From the NCBI GenBank assembly GCA_951828585.1, contig OX639991.1:558001-622000 (forward strand): a DNA stretch of 64,000 nt, given 5' to 3'. This document shows, piece by piece, positions 29,001 through 35,675 of this stretch. The stretch is from Longimicrobiales bacterium (GTDB lineage Bacteria > Gemmatimonadota > Gemmatimonadetes > Longimicrobiales > Gaopeijiaceae). Both the position numbers and the translations under genes were made by a program. Position 1 is the stretch's first letter. Each line of letters begins with the position of its first letter. The notes beneath the pieces were generated by a model. It saw nothing but the letters and a program-made list of their open reading frames with translations. It was not told where the DNA came from and searched no databases.

Positions 29001-29651
29001 TACCGGATGGAGTTCAGTAAGAGGCTCGAGGAGTCGTACGGCGACGGGCGCTTCGTGGACTCGGAGCGCGCGATGGTCAAGACGGACGGGACGCGGAGCG
29101 GAGACGGAACCGTCACCTACGACAAGGGCGGCTGGGTGATGTGGATGCTGCAGCAGGAGATGGGGCGGGACAATATTCTGGCGGGACTACGCGCGTTCAT
29201 CGCGAAGTACAACCCGGACCCGGATTTTCCGGTCATTCAGGACATGCTGGCCGTGCTGAGGGACTTCGCGCCGGATACGACCGCGTTCGACGACTTCGCC
29301 GCGCAGTGGTTCCACGCGGTGGTGGTGCCGGAGTACGAGTTGTCGGATGTGACGAAGGTGCAGGAGGGGGAGGGATGGGTGGTGCGGGGGACGGTGGTGA
29401 ATGCGGGCACGGGGAGGATGAGGGTGGAGGTGGGGGCGGTTGTGGGGGGACGGTGGTCGGATGAGGGTGATGATCGGGGGCGGACGGTGGTGGCGGAGGG
29501 GTACCGGGATGCGCGCGCGGTGGTGGAGGTGGGGGCGGGGGAGGCGGCGGAGTTCGTGATCCGCGCGGGGTTCGAGCCGGAGCGCGTGGTGATCGACCCG
29601 GATGTGCTGGTGCTGCAGCTGAACCGGGAGGCGGCGGTGTTCGAGTGGTGA
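26004..29651 (+). CDS. ABC-2 permease fused to an M1-family aminopeptidase domain
   Basis: The 1215-residue protein starts with GTG overlapping the ATPase stop. About the first 620 residues are membrane-embedded: two permease halves, each opening with a cytoplasmic helix (FTRWWEVTRREFLAGLRRP and FWKAARVIARSEIRDLVVRP) and several hydrophobic segments. A large extracytoplasmic part follows, with beta-rich M1-like domains and HEAAH at about residues 957-961, then QWWGNLL and SEGMSHYATTLL, giving the third zinc ligand. The spacing HEXXH-x19-E is one longer than usual in M1, and no GAMEN motif is seen. It probably exports and trims or chaperones peptides at the membrane, which is inference. A close paralogue lies at 35676. 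Confidence 0.88.
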   Translation: MNPFTRWWEVTRREFLAGLRRPANWVLLAIVGFMAWGLSEGSVTIGTGGSGVDAEQPHITSVFNQSMIQCVIIMVIAAWFLAISCGMVVIRDLELRVVEVFHSTRLTPREYVWGKFWGPVGVFAVIWMFFLAFSMFMAHVVRGAGASDVVGDFALGNYLVPTLLFGLPQILLFAGVPFFLGTWTRRPILVFAFPLASILVTMTFLSTWSPSWLSPDVNRLLMLFDPSGFRWLNETFLTVDRGVEFYNTASLQPDVGFVLSRVAFALVGLAAVVAAARSYARRMLAGGMELRFLRWLRRLRWLRWLWRRRTPVSAPATTSKATVADLGMTTRPIGFWKAARVIARSEIRDLVVRPGMYLFVPLILFQVLSTTVLAIGPFNSRILLTSGALAVNQLNTLNLLICFLLLFYTVESLHKERSRRLHEIFSSTSVGTGAVLLGKTLGNSVVAGFILLAALIGDAVMIVWQQLFGGSPVGFDAFPFLATWGLVLIPTFIFWTALVTALFALFRNRYAVYGLGVGLIIYTVFDLQTGGSLTWVTNWLGWGVINWSDMGPFTLHGTPLLLNRLLYLSLVPLLVALSVKWFGRQDFDAMGIIHRIRPKPLLLGTLRLLPFAAPAIILASFLAMKGESGYEGDAADEWGEDYWRKNTATWTDFRMPSVSHVDIDLDFEPAERSVAVEGEYTFYNHRDYPYEKLPITAGPWDPIEWTMDGESYVPDDRANLFVFTPDEPLEPGDTLTIGFSYDFVFMEGMSKYPSGAGEFILESGIVLTAFNPSFAPVPGYLPGIGVDGDNSSEPRDYEDDFFEGETEPLFGWGGAPFTVRTRITTPEEYMANGVGQKVSDEVVDGRRTVEWETDHPVSFFNVIAGKYAVSEGEGTAIYYHPEHDYNIEEMTAALDAARKYYSEWFYPFPWELLKISEFPAYAGYAQGFPTNISFSESIGFLAKSDPLSHVAFMVVAHEAAHQWWGNLLTPGEGPGGNILSEGMSHYATTLLHEQVYGDRYRMEFSKRLEESYGDGRFVDSERAMVKTDGTRSGDGTVTYDKGGWVMWMLQQEMGRDNILAGLRAFIAKYNPDPDFPVIQDMLAVLRDFAPDTTAFDDFAAQWFHAVVVPEYELSDVTKVQEGEGWVVRGTVVNAGTGRMRVEVGAVVGGRWSDEGDDRGRTVVAEGYRDARAVVEVGAGEAAEFVIRAGFEPERVVIDPDVLVLQLNREAAVFEW

Positions 29652-29686
29652 ACGGACGTGCGGGCGTTTCAGCTGAAACGTGAGGT
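29341..29686 (+). repeat. Shared 3' segment of the two permease-peptidase genes, copy 1
   Basis: This segment matches 38941-39286 at roughly nine of ten bases by eye, while the 5' parts of the two genes match far less. The match continues about 35 bases past the stop into non-coding DNA and includes the perfect 16-bp palindrome CGTTTCAGCTGAAACG (29665-29680). The strand is strongly G-rich here. Recent gene conversion or a short duplication would explain it. The palindrome may also act in transcript ending. Confidence 0.75.
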
Positions 29687-29893
29687 GGAGAACGGTCGCT
29701 TGGGCTCAACTCCATCTTCCTCACACCATTTGAGGTATTCGTCAACTGACTGTTCAAATTCCCCCCACAGCTCCCTGGCGTCTGTCGCCTCGAAGGTCGC
29801 GATCGGATAGGGACCGCTGTTCACGATCCGTCCGTGCAGGACATCGATGGAGTCGTCGAACTCCACCGCGGCGACGTATCCCTTGTACTCCAT
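29669..29893 (-). CDS. HicB-like small protein (orphan antitoxin candidate)
   Basis: The start is ATG 29893 (MEYKGYVAAVEFDDSIDVLH), giving 74 residues. The pattern MEYKGYxAxVEFDDSIDVLHGRI, ATDARELWGEFEQSVDEYL and CEEDGVEPKRPFS fits HicB antitoxins, which bind DNA or the HicA toxin. No hicA is seen on either side: the upstream side carries an IS3 element and the downstream side the convergent permease-peptidase gene. The last codons use the palindrome shared with 39265-39280. Confidence 0.65.
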   Translation of the reverse strand: MEYKGYVAAVEFDDSIDVLHGRIVNSGPYPIATFEATDARELWGEFEQSVDEYLKWCEEDGVEPKRPFSTSRFS

Positions 29894-30058
29894 CACTTCA
29901 GGTTGCTCATCACGTCCTACTTGACCGACGGCAGCATTCCGGGACACGGCTCACCGCTGATCCGGCGTAGCGCGTGCATCGCCACCCCCTCTCTGCCAAC
30001 ACACGCGAGACACGAGAGGAGAAAGAGATTAGAGTAGGGCGAGGCAGAGAGTTGAACG

Positions 30059-30508
30059 ATGGCACGAGGAGAAGGAATGAAGGTGAACGGAACGCCCCTC
30101 TCCACGGGGGAGGGCAAGCGAAGCGCGGCAGCCCGGCCGGATCCGGAGGTTGCGGCGAAGACGACGCGGCGGCGGTTCACGGCGGCGTACAAGCTTTCGA
30201 TCGTGGAGAAGGCGGACGCCTGCGATACACCGGGCGAGATCGGAGAGCTGCTTCGGCGCGAAGGACTGTATAGTTCGCACTTGTCGTCGTGGCGGAAGGC
30301 GGCGCGGGAAGGGTCGCTGCGGAGGCTGGCGAAGAAGCGAGGCCCGAGGCCGTCCGGCGGGAAGCGTGAGGCGAAGAGGGTGCGGAAGCTGGAGCGGGAG
30401 AACGCGCGGTTGCGCGAGGAACTTCGCAAGGCGCGCATCATCATCGATGTCCAGGGAAAAGTTGCGGGGCTGCTGGGTGTGAGCCCCGGGGACGGGAAGC
30501 GCTCTTGA
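30059..30508 (+). CDS. IS3-family OrfA (helix-turn-helix)
   Basis: This 149-residue protein has a basic N-terminus and RRRFTAAYKLSIVEKADAC, a typical start of the IS3 helix-turn-helix. It is followed by LLRREGLYSSHLSSWRKAAR and a leucine-zipper-like region KLERENARLREELRKARIII. It binds the element ends and joins OrfB to form the transposase. The TTG start of OrfB overlaps its stop by four bases. Confidence 0.85.
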   Translation: MARGEGMKVNGTPLSTGEGKRSAAARPDPEVAAKTTRRRFTAAYKLSIVEKADACDTPGEIGELLRREGLYSSHLSSWRKAAREGSLRRLAKKRGPRPSGGKREAKRVRKLERENARLREELRKARIIIDVQGKVAGLLGVSPGDGKRS

Positions 30509-31542
30509 GCGCGGCCAGAGGCTTGGCCGGGCACGTGGGCGTACGCGCGGCGTGCAAAGCCCTCGGGGTTGCGCGCGCCACGTTCTACCGTCGCCGGAGG
30601 CCGAAGACCGGGCAGTGGCAGCCCCGGCCGGCTCCTGCCCGGGCCCTGGACGCGACGGAGCGGGCGGGGGTCTTTGGTGTGCTGTGCTCGCCGCGCTTCG
30701 CGGACCGTGCTCCCGCGGAAGTGTACGCGACGCTGCTGGACGAGGGCGTCTATCTGTGTTCGGAGCGGACGATGTACCGCGTCCTGGCCGAGAATCAGGC
30801 GGTCCGCGAGCGCCGGGCGCAACGTAGCCATCCCAACCACCCGAAGCCCGAGGTGGTGGCCAGGGCACCCAACGAGGTGTGGTCCTGGGACATCACCCGG
30901 CTGCTGGGGCCGGAGAAGTGGCAGTACTTCTATCTGTACGTGATCCTGGACATCTACAGCCGCTACGCCGCCGGATGGATGGTGGCGGAGCGCGAGACCG
31001 CCGGCTTGGCCGGACACTTGATCGGGGAGACATGCCTCAAGCACGGTGTGCAGCCCCGGGTGCTCACGCTGCACTCGGACCGGGGATCTCCCATGACGGC
31101 CAAGTGCACGGCGCAGCTCCTGGCCGACCTGGGCGTCACCCAGTCGCTGGGCCGCCCCAGGGTCTCGAACGACAACCCTTACTCGGAGGCGCACTTCAAG
31201 ACCGTCAAGTACCATCCGGGCTTCCCGGGTCGCTTCGGCAACATCGAGGAGGCGAAGGACTTCTGCCGGGAGTTCTTCCAGTGGTACAACACCGAGCACC
31301 GGCACGGCGGCATCGGCTTGCTGACGCCGGAACAGGTCCATCTCGGCCGCGCCCCCGCGGTCATCGAGCACAGACAGAAGGTGCTGGCTGCGGCCTACGC
31401 CGCCCGGCCCGACCGCTTTGTCGGTGGCCCGCCGAGAGCTGCGGAACTCCCGGTGGAGGTCTGGATCAACCGCGCACTCCCCGTCACGGCAGCCGATGGA
31501 GCAGAGCCGGCCAACGGGGGAAAGGAGGGCTCACTAAACTGA
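30505..31542 (+). CDS. IS3-family OrfB (DDE transposase)
   Basis: The 345-residue catalytic protein has an HTH_21-like segment (ALGVARATFYRRR). The rve/integrase core follows: NEVWSWDITRL (first Asp), LHSDRGSPMTAK (second Asp) and VSNDNPYSEAHFKTVKYHPG (Glu). The C-terminal region reads CREFFQWYNTEHRHGGIGLL. The frame is intact, so the element may be active if its ends are. Confidence 0.92.
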   Translation: MSAARGLAGHVGVRAACKALGVARATFYRRRRPKTGQWQPRPAPARALDATERAGVFGVLCSPRFADRAPAEVYATLLDEGVYLCSERTMYRVLAENQAVRERRAQRSHPNHPKPEVVARAPNEVWSWDITRLLGPEKWQYFYLYVILDIYSRYAAGWMVAERETAGLAGHLIGETCLKHGVQPRVLTLHSDRGSPMTAKCTAQLLADLGVTQSLGRPRVSNDNPYSEAHFKTVKYHPGFPGRFGNIEEAKDFCREFFQWYNTEHRHGGIGLLTPEQVHLGRAPAVIEHRQKVLAAAYAARPDRFVGGPPRAAELPVEVWINRALPVTAADGAEPANGGKEGSLN

Positions 31543-32601
31543 ATCGGAAAGTGTCTCAACGTCGTTGGCAGGTTCCGCCTTGGGCGAAGACCCCACATTC
31601 CAGGAGGTGGTATCGCGCTTACCATTGCGGATACGCTCTACGGGTCGGTTGTGGTACACGAGCACGCTGTCTGCGTGGACCGCAACCGGCGTATACCTCG
31701 AGAATGTCGTGGCGTGAATCAATGCGTAGCAACCGGTCTCGGGATCAATGATGGCACCGTAAGTCAGCATGTCGGTGCCAAGCATTACGAGATTCCCTAG
31801 GTCGTCGAAGGACAGTTGCGTTCCCCAGCTCCAGTGAGGGCAGGGCCTGGTTTCGGGACCAACCCCTATCTCGCACTTGGCTCCCGGCACCGCACCTTCA
31901 AGCGGAACCGGCACCGTGTCCACTCCACCATCAGCATGGTATGCGAACACAGTGTTCGGCCCCTCGTCGTAGTAGGACCTCGACACGTAGGCCACGCCAT
32001 CAAGACAGGCGATCCGGGCCCGCTGAAGCTGGCTTGCCCGCTTGGCTTGCTGTGCGGCCATCTCGGCTGTGACCGCACCTTCCCTCGCCACACCGGGCCC
32101 CATCAGCTCAATCGTGCCGTCAGAAATGCGTCTGGCCACTCCCCCTTGGGTTGGGACCACTGGAGCGCCGCCGAGGGCGCACACTGCCTTGGACATCGGT
32201 CCTCGTGGAGTCCAGGAGTTGACCGCGAACCCTTCGGCATCATACTCAATGACCCTCTGTAAACCCGACACGTACAAGCCGCCACCCGGCCTGAGAGCCA
32301 TCCCGGACCGACCCCAAGGAAACTCGTAAGGACCTTCGCCTGTCGGCGTTCGTATCGTTCGGAGCCACTCGCCAGTCTCAAGTGAGAAGGCCATGATCCC
32401 ATCTGGCTCCTCGTCGTCGTCGGAGTAGAGAATGCCGCCGTGCCAGTCCACAACCACCAAATGGTAGCCCAGGGACCGGAACTCATGATCAATGATGGTG
32501 CGGCCGCTGTCGAGGTCGATTTTGAGTGCTTGCTGGGCATCAGCCGGAGAAACCGCCAAGATGGCGAAGCCCACAACCCAAGGGGGAGCTAGTCTGTTCA
32601 T
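31534..32601 (-). CDS. P13: exported beta-propeller-like protein, tail reaching into IS3
   Basis: The 355-residue protein has a Sec signal (VVGFAILAVSPADAQ) without a lipobox. Repeats include GYHLVVVDWHGGILYSDDDE, TPTGEGPYEFPWGRSGMAL and FDDLGNLVMLGTDML. It is a distant member of the family. Its last codons (DVETLSDSV) lie over the presumed right end of the IS3 element, so the original C-terminus may have been replaced. It reads toward the IS. Confidence 0.65.
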   Translation of the reverse strand: MNRLAPPWVVGFAILAVSPADAQQALKIDLDSGRTIIDHEFRSLGYHLVVVDWHGGILYSDDDEEPDGIMAFSLETGEWLRTIRTPTGEGPYEFPWGRSGMALRPGGGLYVSGLQRVIEYDAEGFAVNSWTPRGPMSKAVCALGGAPVVPTQGGVARRISDGTIELMGPGVAREGAVTAEMAAQQAKRASQLQRARIACLDGVAYVSRSYYDEGPNTVFAYHADGGVDTVPVPLEGAVPGAKCEIGVGPETRPCPHWSWGTQLSFDDLGNLVMLGTDMLTYGAIIDPETGCYALIHATTFSRYTPVAVHADSVLVYHNRPVERIRNGKRDTTSWNVGSSPKAEPANDVETLSDSV

Positions 32602-32753
32602 GGTTGGCCTGCTAGGGTAAGAGCCGTGAGTCTCTTCATGAGGCTACCTCTGTGGAGTGGTACCGCGAAGACGCTCTCCAGTACCTTACGGTGCTTGGAG
32701 TTGCCCCGCTATGACGGACACCTTTCCATTGGGTTCAACCAAGGAGGTGAGTC

Positions 32754-33071
32754 ATGGCGGGAAGAAGACGAGGGCGGTATCCGCCCGAGTACAAGGAACG
32801 TATCGTCGAGCTGGTGAGAGCCGGGCGTAGTCCGGGGTCTCTCGCACGCGAGTTCGAGCCTTCGCAGCAGACGATCCGGAACTGGGTCAAGCAGGCGGAC
32901 CTGGACGAGGGCCGGCGCAGTGACGGTCTGACGACGGAGGCACGCAAGGAGATGAGGGAGCTGAAGCGGGAAGTCAAGCGGCTCAGGATGGAGCGGGACA
33001 TCCTAAAAAAAGCCGCGGCCTGGTTCGCGAGGGAGAGCGAATCGATCCCTGGCGGGGGTATGCGTTCATGA
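32754..33071 (+). CDS. IS3-family OrfA
   Basis: The 105-residue protein begins behind a strong AAGGAGGTGAG site. It has the helix-turn-helix YPPEYKERIVELVRAGRSPG...SQQTIRNWVKQA and a coiled coil ELKREVKRLRMERDILKKAA. The codons for ILKKAAAWF contain a run of seven A before G (33005-33011), a classic -1 slippery site, so an OrfAB fusion protein is likely made by frameshifting. Confidence 0.92.
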   Translation: MAGRRRGRYPPEYKERIVELVRAGRSPGSLAREFEPSQQTIRNWVKQADLDEGRRSDGLTTEARKEMRELKREVKRLRMERDILKKAAAWFARESESIPGGGMRS

Positions 33072-33919
33072 AGGCGAACCGGGCAACCTTTCCGCTTGCA
33101 GCCATGTGCCGGGTGCTGGGTCTCTCCCCCAGCGGGTACTACGGCTGGCTGAACCGTCCGCCCTCGGCGCGAGCGGGGCGAGACTCCGAGCTCAAGGTCA
33201 GGATCAAGGCGATCTGGCGCGACAGCGACGAGACCTACGGCTGCCCGCGGATCCACGCGGCGCTCTTGGCCGACGGCGAGCGTGTGAGCCGGAAGCGAGT
33301 GGCACGCCTGATGAGGGAGCTGGACATCGAGGGCGTGACGCGGAGGCGATTCAAGACGGGCACGACGAAGAGGGACGCCAAGGCCGAGCCCGCGCCGGAC
33401 CTGGTGAACCGGGACTTTTCGGCCAAGGGTCCCGACCAACTGTGGGTGGCGGACATCACGTACGTGCCCACCTGGACCGGCTGGCTGTACCTCGCCGTGG
33501 TGCTCGATGCCTGGAGCCGGCGGATCGTCGGCTGGGCGATGGCACCCCACATGAAGGCCGAGCTGGTCGGGGCCGCGCTGGAGATGGCGGTCCGCCGCCG
33601 CCAGCCGAGGGGTGGAGTCGTCCATCACTCCGACCAAGGCTCGCAGTACACGTCGCTGGCGTTCGGGGAGCATTGTCGCGAGGCGGGCATCGCGCAGTCG
33701 ATGGGCTCGGTGGGCGACGCATACGACAACGCTATGTGTGAGAGCTTTTTCGCCACGCTCGAGTGCGAACTCATCGACCGGCGGCGTTTTCCGACGGTGG
33801 CCAAGGCGCGGCGTGAAGTCTTCCAATTCATCGAGGGCTTCTACAACACCCGCCGACTCCACTCCGCGCTCGGCTACGAATCGCCGGCGGACTTCGAGAA
33901 ACTCAACCATGCGGCCTGA
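33068..33919 (+). CDS. IS3-family OrfB (DDE transposase)
   Basis: The 283-residue protein has HTH_21 (RVLGLSPSGYYGWLNRP), then the integrase core: LWVADITYVPTWTGWLYL (first Asp), VVHHSDQGSQYTS (second Asp) and GDAYDNAMCESFFATLECEL (Glu). The end is FYNTRRLHSALGYESPADFE, typical for the group. It overlaps orfA by four bases (ATGA) in the -1 frame. Confidence 0.95.
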   Translation: MKANRATFPLAAMCRVLGLSPSGYYGWLNRPPSARAGRDSELKVRIKAIWRDSDETYGCPRIHAALLADGERVSRKRVARLMRELDIEGVTRRRFKTGTTKRDAKAEPAPDLVNRDFSAKGPDQLWVADITYVPTWTGWLYLAVVLDAWSRRIVGWAMAPHMKAELVGAALEMAVRRRQPRGGVVHHSDQGSQYTSLAFGEHCREAGIAQSMGSVGDAYDNAMCESFFATLECELIDRRRFPTVAKARREVFQFIEGFYNTRRLHSALGYESPADFEKLNHAA

Positions 33920-34192
33920 AGCGAACCTGCAGCTCCGGGGCGGCCGAAGCTCTCCGGGCTTCTCCGGCCTGCTCGCTTCGTCGGGGTCGCTCGTTACCCC
34001 TCTCCACCGTTGAAAGAGCGAGAAAAAGAAACCATTATCAGACACCATCAACACCAAAACATAACCGTCCGTGAAAGCGGGGTAGGTCCAGCTTGGTTCT
34101 GACATGGTAAGGTACCCGGACAATGGTACCAGGTCGAGTACCACAATGAATCGCTCGCCGTGATGCGGATCGATCCGTCCGGTTCTACCGCC

Positions 34193-35392
34193 TCAACGCA
34201 GTTCCACGTCCCAGATATTGATCAGCGGGTCGCCGAGGCGCCCGTAGAAGAGTTCGGAAACCTCTACACTCGCGCCGTCCACGAAGCCGCTCAGGACGCC
34301 CTCTCCGTCAAACCACCGTGATCCCAGCATGGTACAGGCGACCGGATCGAACACATCCAGGCGGCTGCGGTAGAGAGCCCCGGGATCGTCCCAGGGCCAT
34401 TCCAGCGATGTGGTGCCGTCCGGCCTGGTCACCTCGGTCACATGGTCCCGCCAGTCCTCCTGGCGAATCTGCACGATCACCCACAGGCGCCCGTCACCAG
34501 TGACCTTGAGGTCTCGAACCCGGCTCCACGGCGGATTCTCCAGTGACCACGAGCCATCGGGAGTGCGGAGTCCGTCGTCGAGGTCCGGTCCTTCGAGTCT
34601 TCCGCTTCTGGTCCCGTCCTCGGTCCAGGACTCGATCACGTAGTCCCAGAACGGCACCGCGAAGACATCCCAGGAACCGCTGGTGCTCAGCCAGCGTTCG
34701 GCCGTGAAATAGTCCGTGACGCTGTCCTGGCCCGGGACGATTCCGAACGACTGGACGATGTCGCCGTCATCGAGGACATGAAGGGGAAGCCCGCTCCTGT
34801 TTTCTGCTGAGACAAAGGCTGCAAACACGTAGCGTGCGCCGTCGTCGAGGGGCGCCATGGTAATGCCGGGGTAAGCAAACCTCATCTCTCGGGCCAACTC
34901 GAAGTCCTCCCCGATTACGGAGATTCTCTTGAGAAGGTCGTACACATGCACGTGACCCGCGCTGTCCAGATGAAAGGGGTGGACGTGGCCGAACTCCATC
35001 GGTCCTTCGCCCGCCCGCCCGACGGTGGCGGCGAACTCCCCGTCGGGCCCGAAGACCTTGATCTCCGTATCCTGGCCAACCCAGTACCTTCCCCGCGCGT
35101 CCCGCACGATGTCGCTGACTGTCGTGGCGCCGGTCAGAAAGCCCGGCCCGGGCTCGGGCCCCTCTGCCCCGAGCCGCGTCGAGTGGGTGAAGTCTATGGC
35201 ATCATCCTGTGGCTCGATCAACGTGAAGGCGCACACCCCGTCGGAAAGCGACCCGGGAACGACCGTGCGTTCGGCGGGCGGGGAATCGGTGGGTTCGCCG
35301 GGTGGGGAATCGCACCCGGATCCTCCAGCCAAAACAAACGCGGCGACGATTGCGAGAACGACGGGGACAGGCGGGTAAAACGGTCTATTCAT
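34193..35392 (-). CDS. P14: beta-propeller lipoprotein
   Basis: The 399-residue protein has a signal peptide with lipobox AGGSGC (Cys about residue 27), then a proline-rich linker (DSPPGEPTDSPPAERT). Blades include VSDIVRDARGRYWVGQDTEI, VGRAGEGPMEFGHVHPFHL and VTGDGRLWVIVQIRQEDW. It diverges from the DSAGI group but keeps the AGEGP turn. The intact IS3 element sits just past its 3' end, without touching the frame. Confidence 0.78.
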   Translation of the reverse strand: MNRPFYPPVPVVLAIVAAFVLAGGSGCDSPPGEPTDSPPAERTVVPGSLSDGVCAFTLIEPQDDAIDFTHSTRLGAEGPEPGPGFLTGATTVSDIVRDARGRYWVGQDTEIKVFGPDGEFAATVGRAGEGPMEFGHVHPFHLDSAGHVHVYDLLKRISVIGEDFELAREMRFAYPGITMAPLDDGARYVFAAFVSAENRSGLPLHVLDDGDIVQSFGIVPGQDSVTDYFTAERWLSTSGSWDVFAVPFWDYVIESWTEDGTRSGRLEGPDLDDGLRTPDGSWSLENPPWSRVRDLKVTGDGRLWVIVQIRQEDWRDHVTEVTRPDGTTSLEWPWDDPGALYRSRLDVFDPVACTMLGSRWFDGEGVLSGFVDGASVEVSELFYGRLGDPLINIWDVELR

Positions 35393-35675
35393 TCTTCTGT
35401 CGGATTGGTTGCGACGACGCTTCTGATCTGATACCCATACCCTCTGGTGGCAGCATGGTTTCGGTAGGGTGGCCGCCCGGGATTGGCGTGGGAAAGTTAC
35501 AACATCGCGGAAACCCGGCCTGCCCCACCGGCGTAGAGCCCCCTGACAACCCCACCCCAGCCTGTCGAAAGCAGGGCTTGATGGTCGACCAGCCCGTGAA
35601 AAACGCCAGCCTACTCCGCCCCTCTCGCCGCTCGTCCGGGCCCGTCCAGTGTCAAGTCAGCCGGCAGCCCCGCTT
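35393..35675 (+). other. Leader of the second permease-peptidase gene, no ATPase left
   Basis: No complete gene is seen. In the paralogous locus an ABC ATPase stop overlaps the GTG start. Here the same GTGA overlap remains at 35676-35679, and the frame ending there (CQVSRQPRL) shows no ATPase motif. The ATPase was probably lost or never copied. Confidence 0.5.

Larger units (their letters stand above)
30059..31557 (+). mobile_element. IS3-family element (first of two), ends not resolved
   Basis: Two overlapping transposase frames (30059-30508 and 30505-31542) mark an IS3 element. I could not find a matching pair of terminal repeats. The right end is probably just after 31542, where AATCGGAAAGTGTCTCA ends at 31557. 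The left end lies somewhere in 29900-30058. No target duplication is identified. Confidence 0.6.
32696..34091 (+). mobile_element. Complete IS3-family element with 3-bp target duplication
   Basis: The 1396-bp element has 24-bp imperfect terminal repeats. The left starts TGGAGTTGCCCCGCT at 32696 and the right ends AGCGGGGTAGGTCCA at 34091; 19 of 24 bases match. It is flanked by GCT at 32693-32695 and 34092-34094, a 3-bp duplication typical of IS3. It contains orfA and orfB. It is distinct from the element at 30-31.5 kb. Confidence 0.88.

Noticed and set aside
29233-29757. Minus-strand proline-rich open frame opposite the peptidase end
   Set aside because: It arises from the G-rich coding strand of the permease-peptidase gene and has no start site or known domain.
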